Positions 41,601 to 51,871 are shown, counted from the first letter of the stretch. The stretch is 64,000 nt of DNA from Hondaea fermentalgiana (GCA_014084085.1 NPFB01000027.1:160904-224903), one strand, 5' to 3'. The notes: generated by a model not told the origin, from the sequence alone. Program-made: numbers and translations.

Positions 41601-41793
41601 CGACCTCTCGCTCCTCATCAATCTCCCGCTTCTCGCGCAGAACCTCATTATCATCTCTGATTCGCTTGACGTTGTCTACAACTTCATGGAGCACTTTTTG
41701 AAGAAGCCTGCGTACGGGGACGAATTGCGACGCGCGGAGGAGGTCAGCTACAACCTCTTTTCGCATTCTGCGCCCAACGTCGCCGTCATGTGA
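38623..41793 (+). CDS. FUSC/ArAE-like 12-TM membrane protein, copy 3
   Basis: 1056 aa, ATG 38623 (the frame opens from a TTG at 38497, rejected). The N-terminal motif is AFGEWAQEREQESQQ; a run of eight Gln lies at ~87-94. Membrane half 1 spans ~137-301 (LIPVYALILTLRPLQNTCVG), the soluble domain ~302-632 (RIRPVYDRIAVYTLDPL), half 2 ~635-800 (KSQEGLILERSVQRVAG, WELACIGGC, LFIWPVSGR), and the C-terminal domain ~801-1056. In this copy the FUSC signature has Glu where others have Thr or Ala (SQEGL), and Val replaces Thr in WPVSGR. These small changes in a likely functional loop could mean a different substrate. No sign of a frameshift or break. Confidence 0.82.
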   Translation: MTSNAAGAAFGEWAQEREQESQQSELENANAREEEEVSRFEDTIAHDLEKNVEDYALQYMRDISGFESSLEQAYPRRAAEQQQQQQQQPHESDSKVSSDPEQGAPIRGDTKMDKKLSLCERATAWSHKLNHTNKNLIRHAIVTVAGLLMPYFPLFRQYAGSLTNLIPVYALILTLRPLQNTCVGSEIHHVLVFICMWPFVYAYAVFMVVVTADNLGGYLVFQGLGILVLVFTVWTHPASLPAIVVQMINFSIVVVAIYAANNFASYDDPFGQSITILNNATFAMSMPFALHLFGALLIFPWLGTTQMQKALGTRFDAYASLLRRIRPVYDRIAVYTLDPLDDSKYDHSCVDVDTLKSLCEARAQEVNSIPLAQRWLEATLVETRYLFNGEGLRYLDRYKISLKVSRIARSAATDILGVRDKDYEGLVNDLHLEKDLLQKQAGLLNLTLDETEQKQRKAELTRIPVLMTEISLLLELGAHRLSKIAKGRPLHLSPENIREVDLLDKEVRMLERLADELEGLALSWTKRYIKMHAAIAYDHDATIVTAFFRRIKVINYAQVLLKLVKLHKETLLTLQHEIHPRPDDWIREWKLTFPFVDQLLSTAYAAARSALYIPTGGWLGRIEERAGSFFSESRFKGALKYAVGVTLLSVPGMVASSYSVYSTVQLVNAIFTFQVVLMKSQEGLILERSVQRVAGIAMGIVVAGIAWELACIGGCTADYHEWVFFAFEIAILALYLYAKTVKPAKAYVVYATLRTLASMLVSYLTSSEPTARKLWIQGGYVFASSLIGAAGALFLALFIWPVSGRFLIRETLAQTYHDFVLLFEQVLTERFRDPGMTECDSPKVNAFEDQIASTLYVDMALKLRSAELESKQQIRFDAPHEDYVKAVESTRRIWHALWKLHHLGGVRVYMRDRKGNSVASMSASTARGFFAANRWLTSAFTAISARLASQRRDSLPVLRPLAASPWLLNEMVHQLLAQAYHDQTFLDFVLASNDLSLLINLPLLAQNLIIISDSLDVVYNFMEHFLKKPAYGDELRRAEEVSYNLFSHSAPNVAVM

Positions 41794-43006
41794 TGACGAT
41801 GAAACCTGCTTTCTTCTGCCAATTTGCACAACAAGTCTTTGCGCGGGTCCACGCCATAGCCACCGTACTACCACCGCACTGGTAGGGCACCTCTCCTCTC
41901 GTGTCGTCTCGTCGTAGTCGCCTGTTAATTATTATCCTATTTGCATCTCTCTCGTCTGTCCTGCTGTGTTCAACCTCGCGAAGAAGTATAGGCGCAGTTC
42001 AGCTTGTGTGCGCGTGCTCTTTCTCTGCGCCATCATCGACCGACGCGGCCAAAGAATTTCTAGACGCGCGACTCCTGGCTGGCCAGCCAGAGCTCGCTCG
42101 CGGCACTTGGCTATCCTATCCTATCCATCCACCCTCCTCCGTGGAAGACTATCAATCGCGAGGTCGCAGTCGCCGGCGGCGGCAAAGGCAAAGGCATATA
42201 TTCTGTCCTCCCCCCCACCATCCGCCGGATCTGGCGCGAGTTTCCGCCCGCAGCTGGACCGCGGCGGCACGTCGATCATCTCTCGCAACCATCGCTCGCA
42301 TCGCTTCCATCGCATCCACCGCGTCCAACGATCTCGCGCCGAGTGGCCGGCCTCGCATCGCCTCGCATCGCCTCGCCTCGCCTCGCGCGGCGCGCACGAA
42401 GGCTGCGGGTCGTCGCTGGTGCGTCGCGTCTCGCGGCGGACGACCCAGCGCGAGCACCGACTCGGAGCGAGAAGAAGACAGCGGCGCGACAAAACTGCGC
42501 GCGGTGCGGAGGAAGGAGGCCGAGGAGAACGGGAACGAGCCTTGGAACGCGAGGCAGAATTCGCATCATGATGATCATGGCCGTGGCGATGGTGGTGGTC
42601 AAGATGGGCTTGAGAAGGCGTCGCCGGAGAAGCCAATGGCGAGCTGAAGGGCAGGCCCGGTGGTAGCTGGCAGCCGGCAGGTGTATTGATTGCTCGGCGA
42701 GGAGACAAAAAAAGAAGCAAAGCAAACACGAAACGCCTCGACGGCGCGACGGACCGCGGGCGCCGGCAGCAAGCGCTCGGGCGAGCCAGCCTCCGGGCGA
42801 GTCCGCGCGGCAAGCAGGCAAGCAAGCAAGCAAGCACGCTCATCGAGCGGTTCGTGCGTCGCGGCGGCGGCGGGGGATCGCTCGTTCGTTTGGTCTGAGC
42901 TGAGCTGATCTGATTTGATCTGATCTGACCGCGCGCTCGCTCGTCGGGTGCGCCGGGCAACTTGCACGCGTCGCCGAGGAAGGGGAGAGCCCTCGTCAAG
43001 GCCGCC
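41794..43006. other. spacer between FUSC copies 3 and 4
   Basis: 1.2 kb, GC-rich. Holds CTCGCATCGC repeats at about 42353-42385, GCAAGCAAGC at about 42808-42837 and CTGATCTGATTTGATCTGATCTGA at about 42897-42927 just upstream of copy 4. Long low-complexity minus-strand frames overlap it; no gene supported. Confidence 0.55.
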
Positions 43007-46000
43007 ATGGCGGACGGCAGAGAGCAGGTCCTCTCGGAGTGGGAGGAGGAGGGCCAACGCAGACTCGAAGAGTCCGCACTCGAAGTGGCCGGCGACGAGG
43101 AACGCGCGCAGCTCCTGGATGTGAAACAGCACGAAGACAGCGACAAGTGGCTCGAACATGTCGACGCATACGCGCGGCAATGTCTCCTGGAAATGGCGGC
43201 GCCCTTGACGGGCCCCGGATCGCCGGGTGTCGACCTCGAGAAAGGTGCCGGTGCCGGTGATGTTGCTGATGCTGATGCTGATTCTGATTCTAGTGCTGAC
43301 CCGACTCGCATGGCGACCGCGTCGCCCAACTCTTCGCAGAGCGAACGTCTCAAGGTGCAGCAGGGGAACAAGGGCGTAAGCAGTGCGGCCCGCTTCTGCG
43401 TCTTTCGATTGACTCTCTCCCAAAAACTCATGGTTCGAAATGCAATCATCGCGTCGATCGCATTGCTGCTGCCCTTTTTCGAAAGCGTCCAGACCATCTC
43501 GTACAGCACATCTTTGCTCATTCCTATTCTCGCACTCATTCTCATGCTGCGGCCTGCACATCTCACTGCCTGGGGACACGAGTTGCATCAACTCATCATC
43601 GTCATTGGTATTTGGCCATTTTACATTGTGTGGTCTCTAGTCATCCTCGCCGCCTCCCCGCACAATCTCATTGGGTACCTCATTCTGCTTGCACTCGGCG
43701 TGCTTGTCGCCTTCCTCATCGGAATGATGTATCCGTCGATTCTCATGACAACCATTGGTCCCACCATCATGTTCTCGATCATTCACATGAGCCTCTGGCA
43801 GATTTATAACTTTTACGATTACGAGGACCCATTCAAACAGGCTTTAATTGCACTGGGAGGAGCTACGTTTGGCATGTACGCTGCCTTTGTTTTGCATTGG
43901 CTCGGATCTGTTCTCATCTTTCCCTGGAGTGCCATCACCGAGGCGCGGCAGGCGCTCCGCAATCGCTACGCCGCGTACGCAACAATGCTGCGGCGGCTGC
44001 GACCCGTGTACGATCGGATTGCCGTTCACACCCTTGACCCATCGGCGGACATCGGTCGGACCTTTGTCAGCAAAGAGCTCATTGACGCCCTTGCGGACGC
44101 GCGAGAAATGGAAGTTTCGTCAATTGTGGTTTCGCAGCGCAGCGTTGGCTCTGCGCTACTCGAAACGAGATTCTTGGGCAAAGGCGATGGTCTCAAGTAC
44201 CTGCGCCGCTACCAGGACACGCTGAATTTGACGCGGAATGCGAGGTTTCCGGCAGGTGAAATCGTCAGTCGTCAGGATGATTTTCTCGGCCCTGCCGAGT
44301 CTGAGAGCGGGCTCGGAAAGTTCATGGAGCAGAAGGATGGTTTTTTGCAGCAAGATCTTGCGCAAGAGGCCGCCCTAGCGCAGGACGCGGAGGCGCAGAG
44401 TAAGCTCGATGCTGCTCGTGAGCGTATTCCCATGCTTATTACTAAGCTGAACCTCCTCTTGGAATTGGGCGCACATCGGATGGCCCAGCTGGCTGGATCG
44501 AGATCCTCTGACAGGTCTGAGGATGCGATGCGCTCGAAAATGCTTCATTTCTTGGCGCGGGAGCAAGCGGTCATGGAGAAGCTGGGTGAGGAACTCGAAG
44601 AGCTCGCAGTCTCTTGGATGGAGCTATACCTTCGTGCGCACGCTGCTGATGCGTTCAAAGACTCGATTCACATGACATTTTTGAAGCGGACGCGTCTCAT
44701 TAGCTATGTACTGGTTCTGCTCAAGCTTGTCCGTGAGCAAAAGCAGGTTGTCGCTGGGTTTGAAAAGGAAAAAGTCGCGGACCCGTGCGCCGCCAAGCGC
44801 GAATGGACCATGAGCTTTCCCGTGAACGACGCGATCATGCCAACCTTGCACTCTTCGAGTCAGGAGGAAATGTACACGCCGATCGAATCACGCAGAGCGC
44901 GCTGGGAGCAGAAGCTCTTGCGCCTTTTTGGAAGTACTTCGTGGAAAATGGCCATCAAATTCGCCTTTGGTACTACTTTGTTGGTTTTGCCGGCCATGAT
45001 TGATCCTTTTTACCAGACGTTTTCAATGATCCAGCTGCTCAACGGTGTTTTCACATTTCAGGTGGTCATCTTTTGGTCGCAGACGGGACTCGTGCTGGAG
45101 CGTGTGGGCTACCGCATGGTTGGCATCACGATTGGAGGCATTGCCCTCAGTATTGCCTGGGAGCTGGCTTGCATTAACGGATGCACAGACGACAATCGAA
45201 AGTGGATTCTGTATGCTGCCGAGGTGGCCTGTCTCTTTGTGTACATTTGGTTCAAGGCGAGGTGGCCCACCAAGGGCTACCTCGGGTTTTCCGCGATGCG
45301 TACTCTGGCGAGCATGTCCACGGCCTTTGTGACTACGTCAGACCCAGCGACGGTGGACATTTGGCTCCGGACGGGGTATGTTCTTGCTTCGTCTCTGATC
45401 GGCGCGCTCGGGGCCCTTTTCCTCACTGTCGCGATTTGGCCCACGAGCGGGCGCTACAATCTTCGTGAAGCGATTGCGCGGTCGTATCACGATTTTGTAC
45501 TCATTACAGAGTCTGTGCTCACGGACCGCTTCGAGACGCCCGATGTGATGGACACCATGTCGCCCCAGGTATCGGCGTTTGAGCACAAGCTAGCGCGGAG
45601 ACTCTATCTCGAGACGGGCGTGATGATACGCTCGGCGCAGTTGGAGACCATGCAACGAATTAATTTCGATGCGTCCTTTGAACTTTATGTTCAGGCTGTC
45701 AAGAGCTCGCAAGACATTTGGCAGTCGCTGTGGAAGCTCAATCACCTTGGAGGTCTGCACGTGTACAAAAAGGGAGAGAACGGCGAACCTATGCGGACGA
45801 TGCACCCGCACACTGCGCGCATTTTCCTTGCAGCGAATCGCTGGCTCACAACTTCTTTTGCTGCCGTTGCCTCGCAGCTCAACAGCAAGCATCGGGACTC
45901 TACGCCAGTGTTGCGCCCGCTCGCGGCTTCGCCGCAGCTTTTGGTCGAGATTATGCACGACTTTGTGGGCCGCGCCTACCGGGACGAGGTCCTTCTCGAG

Positions 46001-46189
46001 TACGTTGTGTCTTCTCGCGACCTGGCGCTCATGCTCAACCTGCCACTTCTCATGGACAGTCTGTACGACATTTCGATCTCTCTCGACAAGCTTTACACCT
46101 TCATGGAGACCTATCTGCGCAAGCCCGTCTATGCGGATCGCCTCCGAGATGCTGAGCGTATTTCCCTCGATCTCTACAAGCTTGTATAA
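43007..46189 (+). CDS. FUSC/ArAE-like 12-TM membrane protein, copy 4
   Basis: 1060 aa, ATG 43007 in good context (GCCGCCATGG); an upstream TTG was rejected. The N-terminal motif is VLSEWEEEGQRRLEES, followed by AQLLDVKQHED and KWLEHVDAYA, almost identical to copy 5. A short Ala/Asp/Ser repeat (ADADADSDSSAD) precedes the first membrane half (~142-307: LIPILALILMLRPAHLTAWG). The soluble domain is ~308-645 (RLRPVYDRIAVHTLDPS), half 2 ~647-812 (WSQTGLVLERVGYRMVG, WELACINGC, AIWPTSGR), and the C-terminal domain ~813-1060 (LNHLGGLHVYKKGENG). The usual NDTC after RPL in copies 1, 2 and 6 is replaced by AHLT/AHMT in copies 4 and 5, marking them as a sub-clade. An AATAAA lies at 46238-46243. Confidence 0.82.
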   Translation: MADGREQVLSEWEEEGQRRLEESALEVAGDEERAQLLDVKQHEDSDKWLEHVDAYARQCLLEMAAPLTGPGSPGVDLEKGAGAGDVADADADSDSSADPTRMATASPNSSQSERLKVQQGNKGVSSAARFCVFRLTLSQKLMVRNAIIASIALLLPFFESVQTISYSTSLLIPILALILMLRPAHLTAWGHELHQLIIVIGIWPFYIVWSLVILAASPHNLIGYLILLALGVLVAFLIGMMYPSILMTTIGPTIMFSIIHMSLWQIYNFYDYEDPFKQALIALGGATFGMYAAFVLHWLGSVLIFPWSAITEARQALRNRYAAYATMLRRLRPVYDRIAVHTLDPSADIGRTFVSKELIDALADAREMEVSSIVVSQRSVGSALLETRFLGKGDGLKYLRRYQDTLNLTRNARFPAGEIVSRQDDFLGPAESESGLGKFMEQKDGFLQQDLAQEAALAQDAEAQSKLDAARERIPMLITKLNLLLELGAHRMAQLAGSRSSDRSEDAMRSKMLHFLAREQAVMEKLGEELEELAVSWMELYLRAHAADAFKDSIHMTFLKRTRLISYVLVLLKLVREQKQVVAGFEKEKVADPCAAKREWTMSFPVNDAIMPTLHSSSQEEMYTPIESRRARWEQKLLRLFGSTSWKMAIKFAFGTTLLVLPAMIDPFYQTFSMIQLLNGVFTFQVVIFWSQTGLVLERVGYRMVGITIGGIALSIAWELACINGCTDDNRKWILYAAEVACLFVYIWFKARWPTKGYLGFSAMRTLASMSTAFVTTSDPATVDIWLRTGYVLASSLIGALGALFLTVAIWPTSGRYNLREAIARSYHDFVLITESVLTDRFETPDVMDTMSPQVSAFEHKLARRLYLETGVMIRSAQLETMQRINFDASFELYVQAVKSSQDIWQSLWKLNHLGGLHVYKKGENGEPMRTMHPHTARIFLAANRWLTTSFAAVASQLNSKHRDSTPVLRPLAASPQLLVEIMHDFVGRAYRDEVLLEYVVSSRDLALMLNLPLLMDSLYDISISLDKLYTFMETYLRKPVYADRLRDAERISLDLYKLV

Positions 46190-47851
46190 TGAATAACTTC
46201 TTTTCGTGGCGTGTTCTTTTTTCTCGTTTTGTCAATGAATAAAACGACATTCGGACTGGGATCCATTCGGGAAGTTCGACGTCATGCTGCTGGCTCGACT
46301 TGGTCGGTTGCAAGCCTGGCTTTTTTCTCCATGGCCAGTGGCTATTGGTGAGTGCCTTGCCGCAGCTGCAGCAGCTGCTGCTACCCGTTGAATCGAGGCT
46401 TGGAGGGCCGGACAGGGCCGTCGTCTTCATCAGCCAGTCAAGTTGGCTTATGACTGAATCTTGGTTCTGAGTCCGCCGTCGATTCGCTTGTCGTGTCGCT
46501 TTCATGATGCTCGCAGTCGCTCGCACTGCACTGCGTAGGTCGCTGCTGCTGCTGTTGTTGACATCGTCAAGAGGCGTCGCGCGTCACTCCGCTGCCGCTG
46601 GAGCTGCGAAAACCTCTGGCAAGCAATATCTCAAAACGACGGCGACATCTTCTTGCCTCCTTCCATTTTCACGCATCTATACATCGCTCTGTCGTTCGGA
46701 ACCCCGGTGTCGGCTCGGCATTCTCCCCTGTTCCTTCGGCATCCTCCGAGCTCGTCTCAAAACTGCTACATTTACATTAGCGCCTCCTTTTCCATCCTTG
46801 CCCCCCCCCAACCTGCGCCTCTGCCACGGCCTCGTACGCAGTACACACCTTCAGCGGGTCCCCGCGCCGTGGGAAGAATGGCGCAATCTCGCGACAGCGA
46901 CGCGCTCTCATCTCACTCCACGTCAGCGCCGGCCTCGCTCGCCTCGCGCTGCCCGCCGGCACGCTGCAGCTGCTGCTGCTGCCGACGCTCGCGCACGAGG
47001 CGAAGCCGGCGGCTGGTGCGGCTGCTGCGGGCGTCCGGCCGGCCCCGGCTTCGACCCGCCGTGGCCCAGGCAGGCATGAAGAAGAAGAAGAAGAAGAAGA
47101 AAACAAACACGGTTGGTTTCGTCGCCTCCAGTCTCTTCAGAGCGCTGTTTTAGCTCTGATTCAGAGGTTGGTTGCACTCGCATAAGAACGCCGGCACGGC
47201 GTGGGTGGATGCCAGACGTGCCACGGCCGGCCGAACGACTCGACGCGACTCGACTCGTCGGCTCGATGTCCAGCCTCTGCAGCTGCCGGACCAGCAGCAG
47301 CTGCAGGTGCATCGCATTCAGCCTCCGGGGGGGGCTCGAGAGAACGCCTGGTCTCGGCGACGTCGGCCGCGGTCACGGTGAAGACCAGCAGGGCGATCTT
47401 GCTTGGCTTGTGCACCAGCACGAGCTGCAATCCTGGCAAGACTGACCAGGCACCCAGAAGGCCAGGTCCCGGCCCTGCAGAGCCTGGCGCGAGGGAGGCT
47501 TGCTCCAAGGCTGGCTTGCGTTAACTGTAAGGCGAGCGGGAGCGGCTGAGCTGAGCTGCGTCGCGACGCGCGGCAGCGGCGAGGGCAGGGAGAAGGCGCG
47601 TCGTCCGGTGGCGCTTTCAGCGGGCGCGGCGCGAAGAGCTCGGAACGGAGGAAGCGTGCGGGCAGAGGAGGGAGCGAGAAAGGGGCCGTGCTAGACAGAC
47701 GTGGAGTGGGGGTAAAGGCAAAAGCAAAAGCAAAAGCAAAAGCAAAACACAGCGGCGGCGAGCGAGAGAGCGAGAGAGCGACCGGGGCGGTCGCGACCCG
47801 TCGCCGCTGGAGAGCGAGAGCGGAAGCAACAGCGAGCGGGAAGCGAGCGAG
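46190..47851. other. spacer between FUSC copies 4 and 5
   Basis: 1.66 kb, the longest spacer in the array. Contains TGTCAATGAATAAA at 46230-46243, (GAA)n at about 47077-47102, (GCAAAA)n at about 47716-47746 and GCGAGAGA repeats to 47780. Open frames are low-complexity; no gene supported. Confidence 0.55.
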
Positions 47852-50800
47852 ATGCGCGACGCGGCGTCAGAGCAGCTTTTCCAGGACTGGAACGAGGAGG
47901 AGGAACGTAGACTCCAGGAGAGCGAGCTCGACGAGGCAGGCGTGGAGGAGCGCGCTCAGCTTCTCGATGTGAAACAGCACGAAGATGACGATAAATGGCT
48001 CGAACATGTCGACGCGTACGCAAAGCGGTGTCTCATGGAGATGGCATCGCCGCTGTCGCCCTCGCCCTCGAGGAGCTCGGACCTCGAGAAAGGATCACAC
48101 GCCAGTTCCAACCAGCCACAACAGGAGAAAAGGAGTGCGGTCACCTTGAGAAAGAAGCCGCACGCAAGGACCTCGAGTAGTTGTCTCAATTTGACGCTGA
48201 TCCAAAAGGTCACGATTCGTAATTTCATCACAGCCAGCATTGCACTTATGCTGCCTTTTTTCGAAGTCATTCAATCGCTCACATACAACACGTCGCTGAT
48301 GATTCCTATTCTGACGCTTATTCTCATGCTGCGGCCAGCGCATATGACCGCGTACGGCAACGAAGCGCACCAAATTTTGGTTCTCATCGTATCGTGGCCC
48401 TGCTTCTTTGCGTGGTCTCTGGTCATCATCGCAGCTTCGCCGCACAACATCATCGGATACCTGATCCTCTTCTCCCTCGGCGTCTTTGTAGGTTTCCTTG
48501 TCGCCACGAGGAATCCGTCGATTCTCATGATTTTACTGGGCCCCATCATTACGTATTCTATCATCCACATGTACGTCTTTCAGATCTACAACTTTTACGA
48601 CTACGAAGACCCCTTCAAGGAGGCCCTCCTTGCGCTCGGCGGCGCAACCTTTGGCATTGCGGCAGCGTTTGGTCTGAACTGGTTGTGCTCTTTGCTAATT
48701 TTTCCGTGGAGCATGATCAAAGATGCCCGGCAAGGGTTGAGTAATCGGTACACCTCGTACGCTACCTTGCTCCGCCGCCTGCGGCCTGTGTACGATCGAA
48801 TTGCTCTCCACGCTCTCGATCCGTCTGCAGATGCCAGTCGTACATTCGTCAGCGAGGAGCTCATTGACGCAGTTGCGGATGCACGCAACAAGGAGATTCA
48901 GTCCATTGTTGTGTCGCAGCGCTGTGTCTCCGCCGCGATTTTGGAGACTCGCTTCTTCTTCAATGGCGACGGCCTCACGTATGTGCAGCGTCACCACACC
49001 ACCCTCAACCTTACGCGAAATGCTCGCTCCTCGGCAGCCGAAATCGCCAATCACCGCGAAGATTTTCTCGGCCCGCCCGGTGCAGAGAGTGCCCTGCAGA
49101 AAATGCTTGAGCAGCGGGATCTTTTTATGCGGCAAGACGCTGTGCAGGAGGCTGCCATCGAGGAACAAGAGGACGAGGACGCGCGGCAGCGACTGAAGCT
49201 GGCACGCGAGCGCATCCCCATGCTGATCACCAAGCTCAACCTTTTGCTGGAGCTTGGCGCTCATCGCATGGCCACATTGGCTGGTCTCCGGCCTTCAGAC
49301 CGATCCCAAGATGCCCTGCGAGACAAAATGCTCAGTTACTTGAAGCGCGAGCTCGTCGCAATGGACGCGCTGGGCGCAGAGCTGGAAAATTTGGCTGTCT
49401 CGTGGATGGAGCTGTATCTACGCGCGCATGCTGTCAAGGCCTTTGAAGGACCTTCGAATGCCACGTTCCTAAAGCGCACTCGGATTATTTCCTATGTTCT
49501 CGTACTTCTCAAGCTGGTGCGCGAGCAAAAACTGATTGTGGCCGAGTTCGAAAAAGAAAAGACGCCGACGTTGGGCGCTGCGAAACGCGAATGGGCCCTG
49601 ACATTTCCTGCAAACGATACTGTAGTCCCAACGCTGCACCCTTCGAGTCGCGAGGAAATGTACGCTTCCTTTCCTACTCGCATTGCCCGGTGGGAGCACG
49701 AGCTGCTCACCTTGTGTGGGAGCAATCCGTGGAAAATTTCACTCAAATTCGCCTTTGGCACCGTTATGATGGTACTCCCGGCCATGACCGACCCCTTTTA
49801 CAAGATTTATTCGTCGATCCAGGCGGTAAATGCAGTATTTGCTTTCCAGGTGGTGCTTTTTCGATCACAAACAGGGCTCGTTGTAGAGCGCGTCGTTCAC
49901 CGGCTTCTCGGCATCATCGTCGGTGCGATCATCCTTGGTGTGGCCTGGGAACTGAGCTGCATCAACGGGTGTCTGGATCCGAACCGGAAATGGATCATTT
50001 ACGGTATTGAGATCTTTTGTCTCTTTTTCTATCTATGGTTCAAGGCAAAGTGGCCTCTGCAAGGCTACATGGGCTATGCGGCCATGCGAACCCTCGCGAG
50101 CATGTCCACACGGTTTGTCTCGGCTGACGACCCTGGTCTCGTGGACGTCTGGGAGCAAGCTGGCTTTGTGATTGCAAGCTCTGCAGTGGGTGCCTTTGGT
50201 GCTCTACTCTTGTCGATCGTGATTTGGCCAACGAGTGGTCGTTTTATGCTGCGCGAAGCGATCGCAACCTCCTTTCACGATTTTATGCTTCTCACGGAGT
50301 CTGTGCTGAACGATCGCTACAACGAACCGAGCAAGATTGACACAATGACGCCGCAGGTCTCTGCATTCGAGCACCAGATTGCGCGTCGACTGTACATGGA
50401 TACGGTCGTCATGTTGCGCTCCATGCAGCTGGAAACGATGCAGCGCATTAATTTCGACGCGCCAAGCGAGCTCTACAGCCTCGCCGTCCAGTGCTCGCAG
50501 GAGATCTGGCAGTCTCTTTGGAAGCTCAATCATCTGGGCGGCGTGCACATTTACCTCAAGGACGCGGAAGGCCGTCGCACGCGCACGATGCATCCGCACA
50601 CGGCGCGGGTGTTTTTCGCAGCGAACCGCTGGCTCACCTCATGCTTTGCTTCGATCGCTTCACAGCTCAACGCCCCGCGCCGCGACTCTGCGCCCGTGCT
50701 GCGTCCGCTCGTGGCAACGCCTAAGCTTCTCAACGAGATGCTCGACGACTTTGTCGGCCGCGCCTACCGCGACGAGACGTTTTTGGAGCACGTTGTGTCT

Positions 50801-50986
50801 TCTCGCGATCTGGCGCTTATGCTCAACCTCCCTCTGCTCGCGGACTGTCTGCACGACATTTCCATCTCGCTCGACAAACTCTACGGCTTCATGGAGACCT
50901 ACTTGCGCACGCCCGTGTACGCAGAAAGCCTCCGAGACGCCGAGGGGGTCTCTCTGGACCTCTACGTGAGTCCCAAGACCCAGTAG
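47852..50986 (+). CDS. FUSC/ArAE-like 12-TM membrane protein, copy 5
   Basis: 1044 aa, ATG at 47852 directly begins the frame. The N-terminal motif is LFQDWNEEEERRLQES, then AQLLDVKQHED and KWLEHVDAYAKRCLMEM shared with copy 4. Membrane half 1 is ~123-287 (LMIPILTLILMLRPAHMTAYG), the soluble domain ~288-627 (RLRPVYDRIALHALDPS), half 2 ~629-793 (RSQTGLVVERVVHRLLG, WELSCINGC, VIWPTSGR), and the C-terminal domain ~794-1044. Long runs are identical or nearly identical to copy 4, including QIYNFYDYEDPFK.AL.ALGGATFG and SRDLALMLNLPLL, so copies 4 and 5 are the most recent duplicates. The reading frame is intact. Confidence 0.82.
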   Translation: MRDAASEQLFQDWNEEEERRLQESELDEAGVEERAQLLDVKQHEDDDKWLEHVDAYAKRCLMEMASPLSPSPSRSSDLEKGSHASSNQPQQEKRSAVTLRKKPHARTSSSCLNLTLIQKVTIRNFITASIALMLPFFEVIQSLTYNTSLMIPILTLILMLRPAHMTAYGNEAHQILVLIVSWPCFFAWSLVIIAASPHNIIGYLILFSLGVFVGFLVATRNPSILMILLGPIITYSIIHMYVFQIYNFYDYEDPFKEALLALGGATFGIAAAFGLNWLCSLLIFPWSMIKDARQGLSNRYTSYATLLRRLRPVYDRIALHALDPSADASRTFVSEELIDAVADARNKEIQSIVVSQRCVSAAILETRFFFNGDGLTYVQRHHTTLNLTRNARSSAAEIANHREDFLGPPGAESALQKMLEQRDLFMRQDAVQEAAIEEQEDEDARQRLKLARERIPMLITKLNLLLELGAHRMATLAGLRPSDRSQDALRDKMLSYLKRELVAMDALGAELENLAVSWMELYLRAHAVKAFEGPSNATFLKRTRIISYVLVLLKLVREQKLIVAEFEKEKTPTLGAAKREWALTFPANDTVVPTLHPSSREEMYASFPTRIARWEHELLTLCGSNPWKISLKFAFGTVMMVLPAMTDPFYKIYSSIQAVNAVFAFQVVLFRSQTGLVVERVVHRLLGIIVGAIILGVAWELSCINGCLDPNRKWIIYGIEIFCLFFYLWFKAKWPLQGYMGYAAMRTLASMSTRFVSADDPGLVDVWEQAGFVIASSAVGAFGALLLSIVIWPTSGRFMLREAIATSFHDFMLLTESVLNDRYNEPSKIDTMTPQVSAFEHQIARRLYMDTVVMLRSMQLETMQRINFDAPSELYSLAVQCSQEIWQSLWKLNHLGGVHIYLKDAEGRRTRTMHPHTARVFFAANRWLTSCFASIASQLNAPRRDSAPVLRPLVATPKLLNEMLDDFVGRAYRDETFLEHVVSSRDLALMLNLPLLADCLHDISISLDKLYGFMETYLRTPVYAESLRDAEGVSLDLYVSPKTQ

Positions 50987-51871
50987 AGTAAACCCAGCAA
51001 CACCAAACCCATGTCTCCTAATGTTAACAAGTTCTCCTTTCCTTCACCTCGCGCATCTTGTCCTCCTCCTCTCCGCGGCTTGCCACAGAACCTTGGCCCC
51101 AAAAAATCGTCCCCTCCACATTCCCGCAACAGCAACCCTCCTCGCCATCAATCATGTTACTGTTAGGCACGGTGATCTTCTCCCCCTCCATTCAGATCCA
51201 CCCCAAACCTCCAAAGGACAGACACTCCTGCCGCCGAATCCGCATCGCACCGCACCGCATCGCGCAGCCCGCATCGCACCGCATCGCCGCGGCGTGCCGA
51301 AGTCGGACTCGAGCTCGGCGCGGCAGAGCTCGCCCGGCGCAGCAGTCGCGCAAAGAGGGCAAACGGAGGCCTGTCGCGAGGCAGAGCTCCCGCGCCGGCG
51401 AGAGGCGGCGAGGGAGAGGAGGGAGCGAGCGAGCGAGCGGCAGGCGCGAACAGGAGGAGAGGAGCGAGGCGGCGATTTGTGGAGGCGCGCAACCGGGCGT
51501 CGCGTCACCTGGACTCTGAACTCGCAACTCGACTCGCAAGTCAACTCGCAACTCGACGCGCGACTCGACTCGACTCGACTCGACTCGCAACTTGACGCGC
51601 GGCGCGAGCCGACTCGCGAGAGGCCAGCCAGAGGCAGCGCAAGGGCCGCGGCGAGGCGACTGGCGTGGGATCTGGTCGGGTAGAACCAGCTTGCTCGCTC
51701 GCAAGTGCCTGGTGCGCTGACAGGACCGAGAGAACCAAGCTGCAAAAGCGGAGCACGCCGCGTGCCGGTGGACGCGCGGTAAGGCGAGGCGAGGCGAGGC
51801 GAGGGAGGTCCCAGCGACGGGCGGGCTCCGCAGGCGGGCTCAAGTAGGCGCGAGCTGAGAAAAGGGACAAG
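50987..51871. other. spacer between FUSC copies 5 and 6
   Basis: 885 bp. The first half is moderately AT-rich 3' flank; the second half is a GC-rich leader containing CGCACCGCATCG repeats near 51240-51290, the ACTCG minisatellite listed separately, and (GGCGA)n at about 51782-51805. No gene supported. Confidence 0.55.
51525..51600 (+). repeat. ACTCG-type pentamer minisatellite
   Basis: Imperfect tandem run of ACTCG, with CAACTCG and CAAGTCA variants in the first half and a pure block in the middle, about 75 bp. Lies ~270 bp upstream of the FUSC copy 6 start. Confidence 0.85.

Noticed and set aside
42121..43566. 481-aa minus-strand frame opposite FUSC copy 4
   Set aside because: Antisense shadow plus GC-rich repeats; no domain-like sequence.
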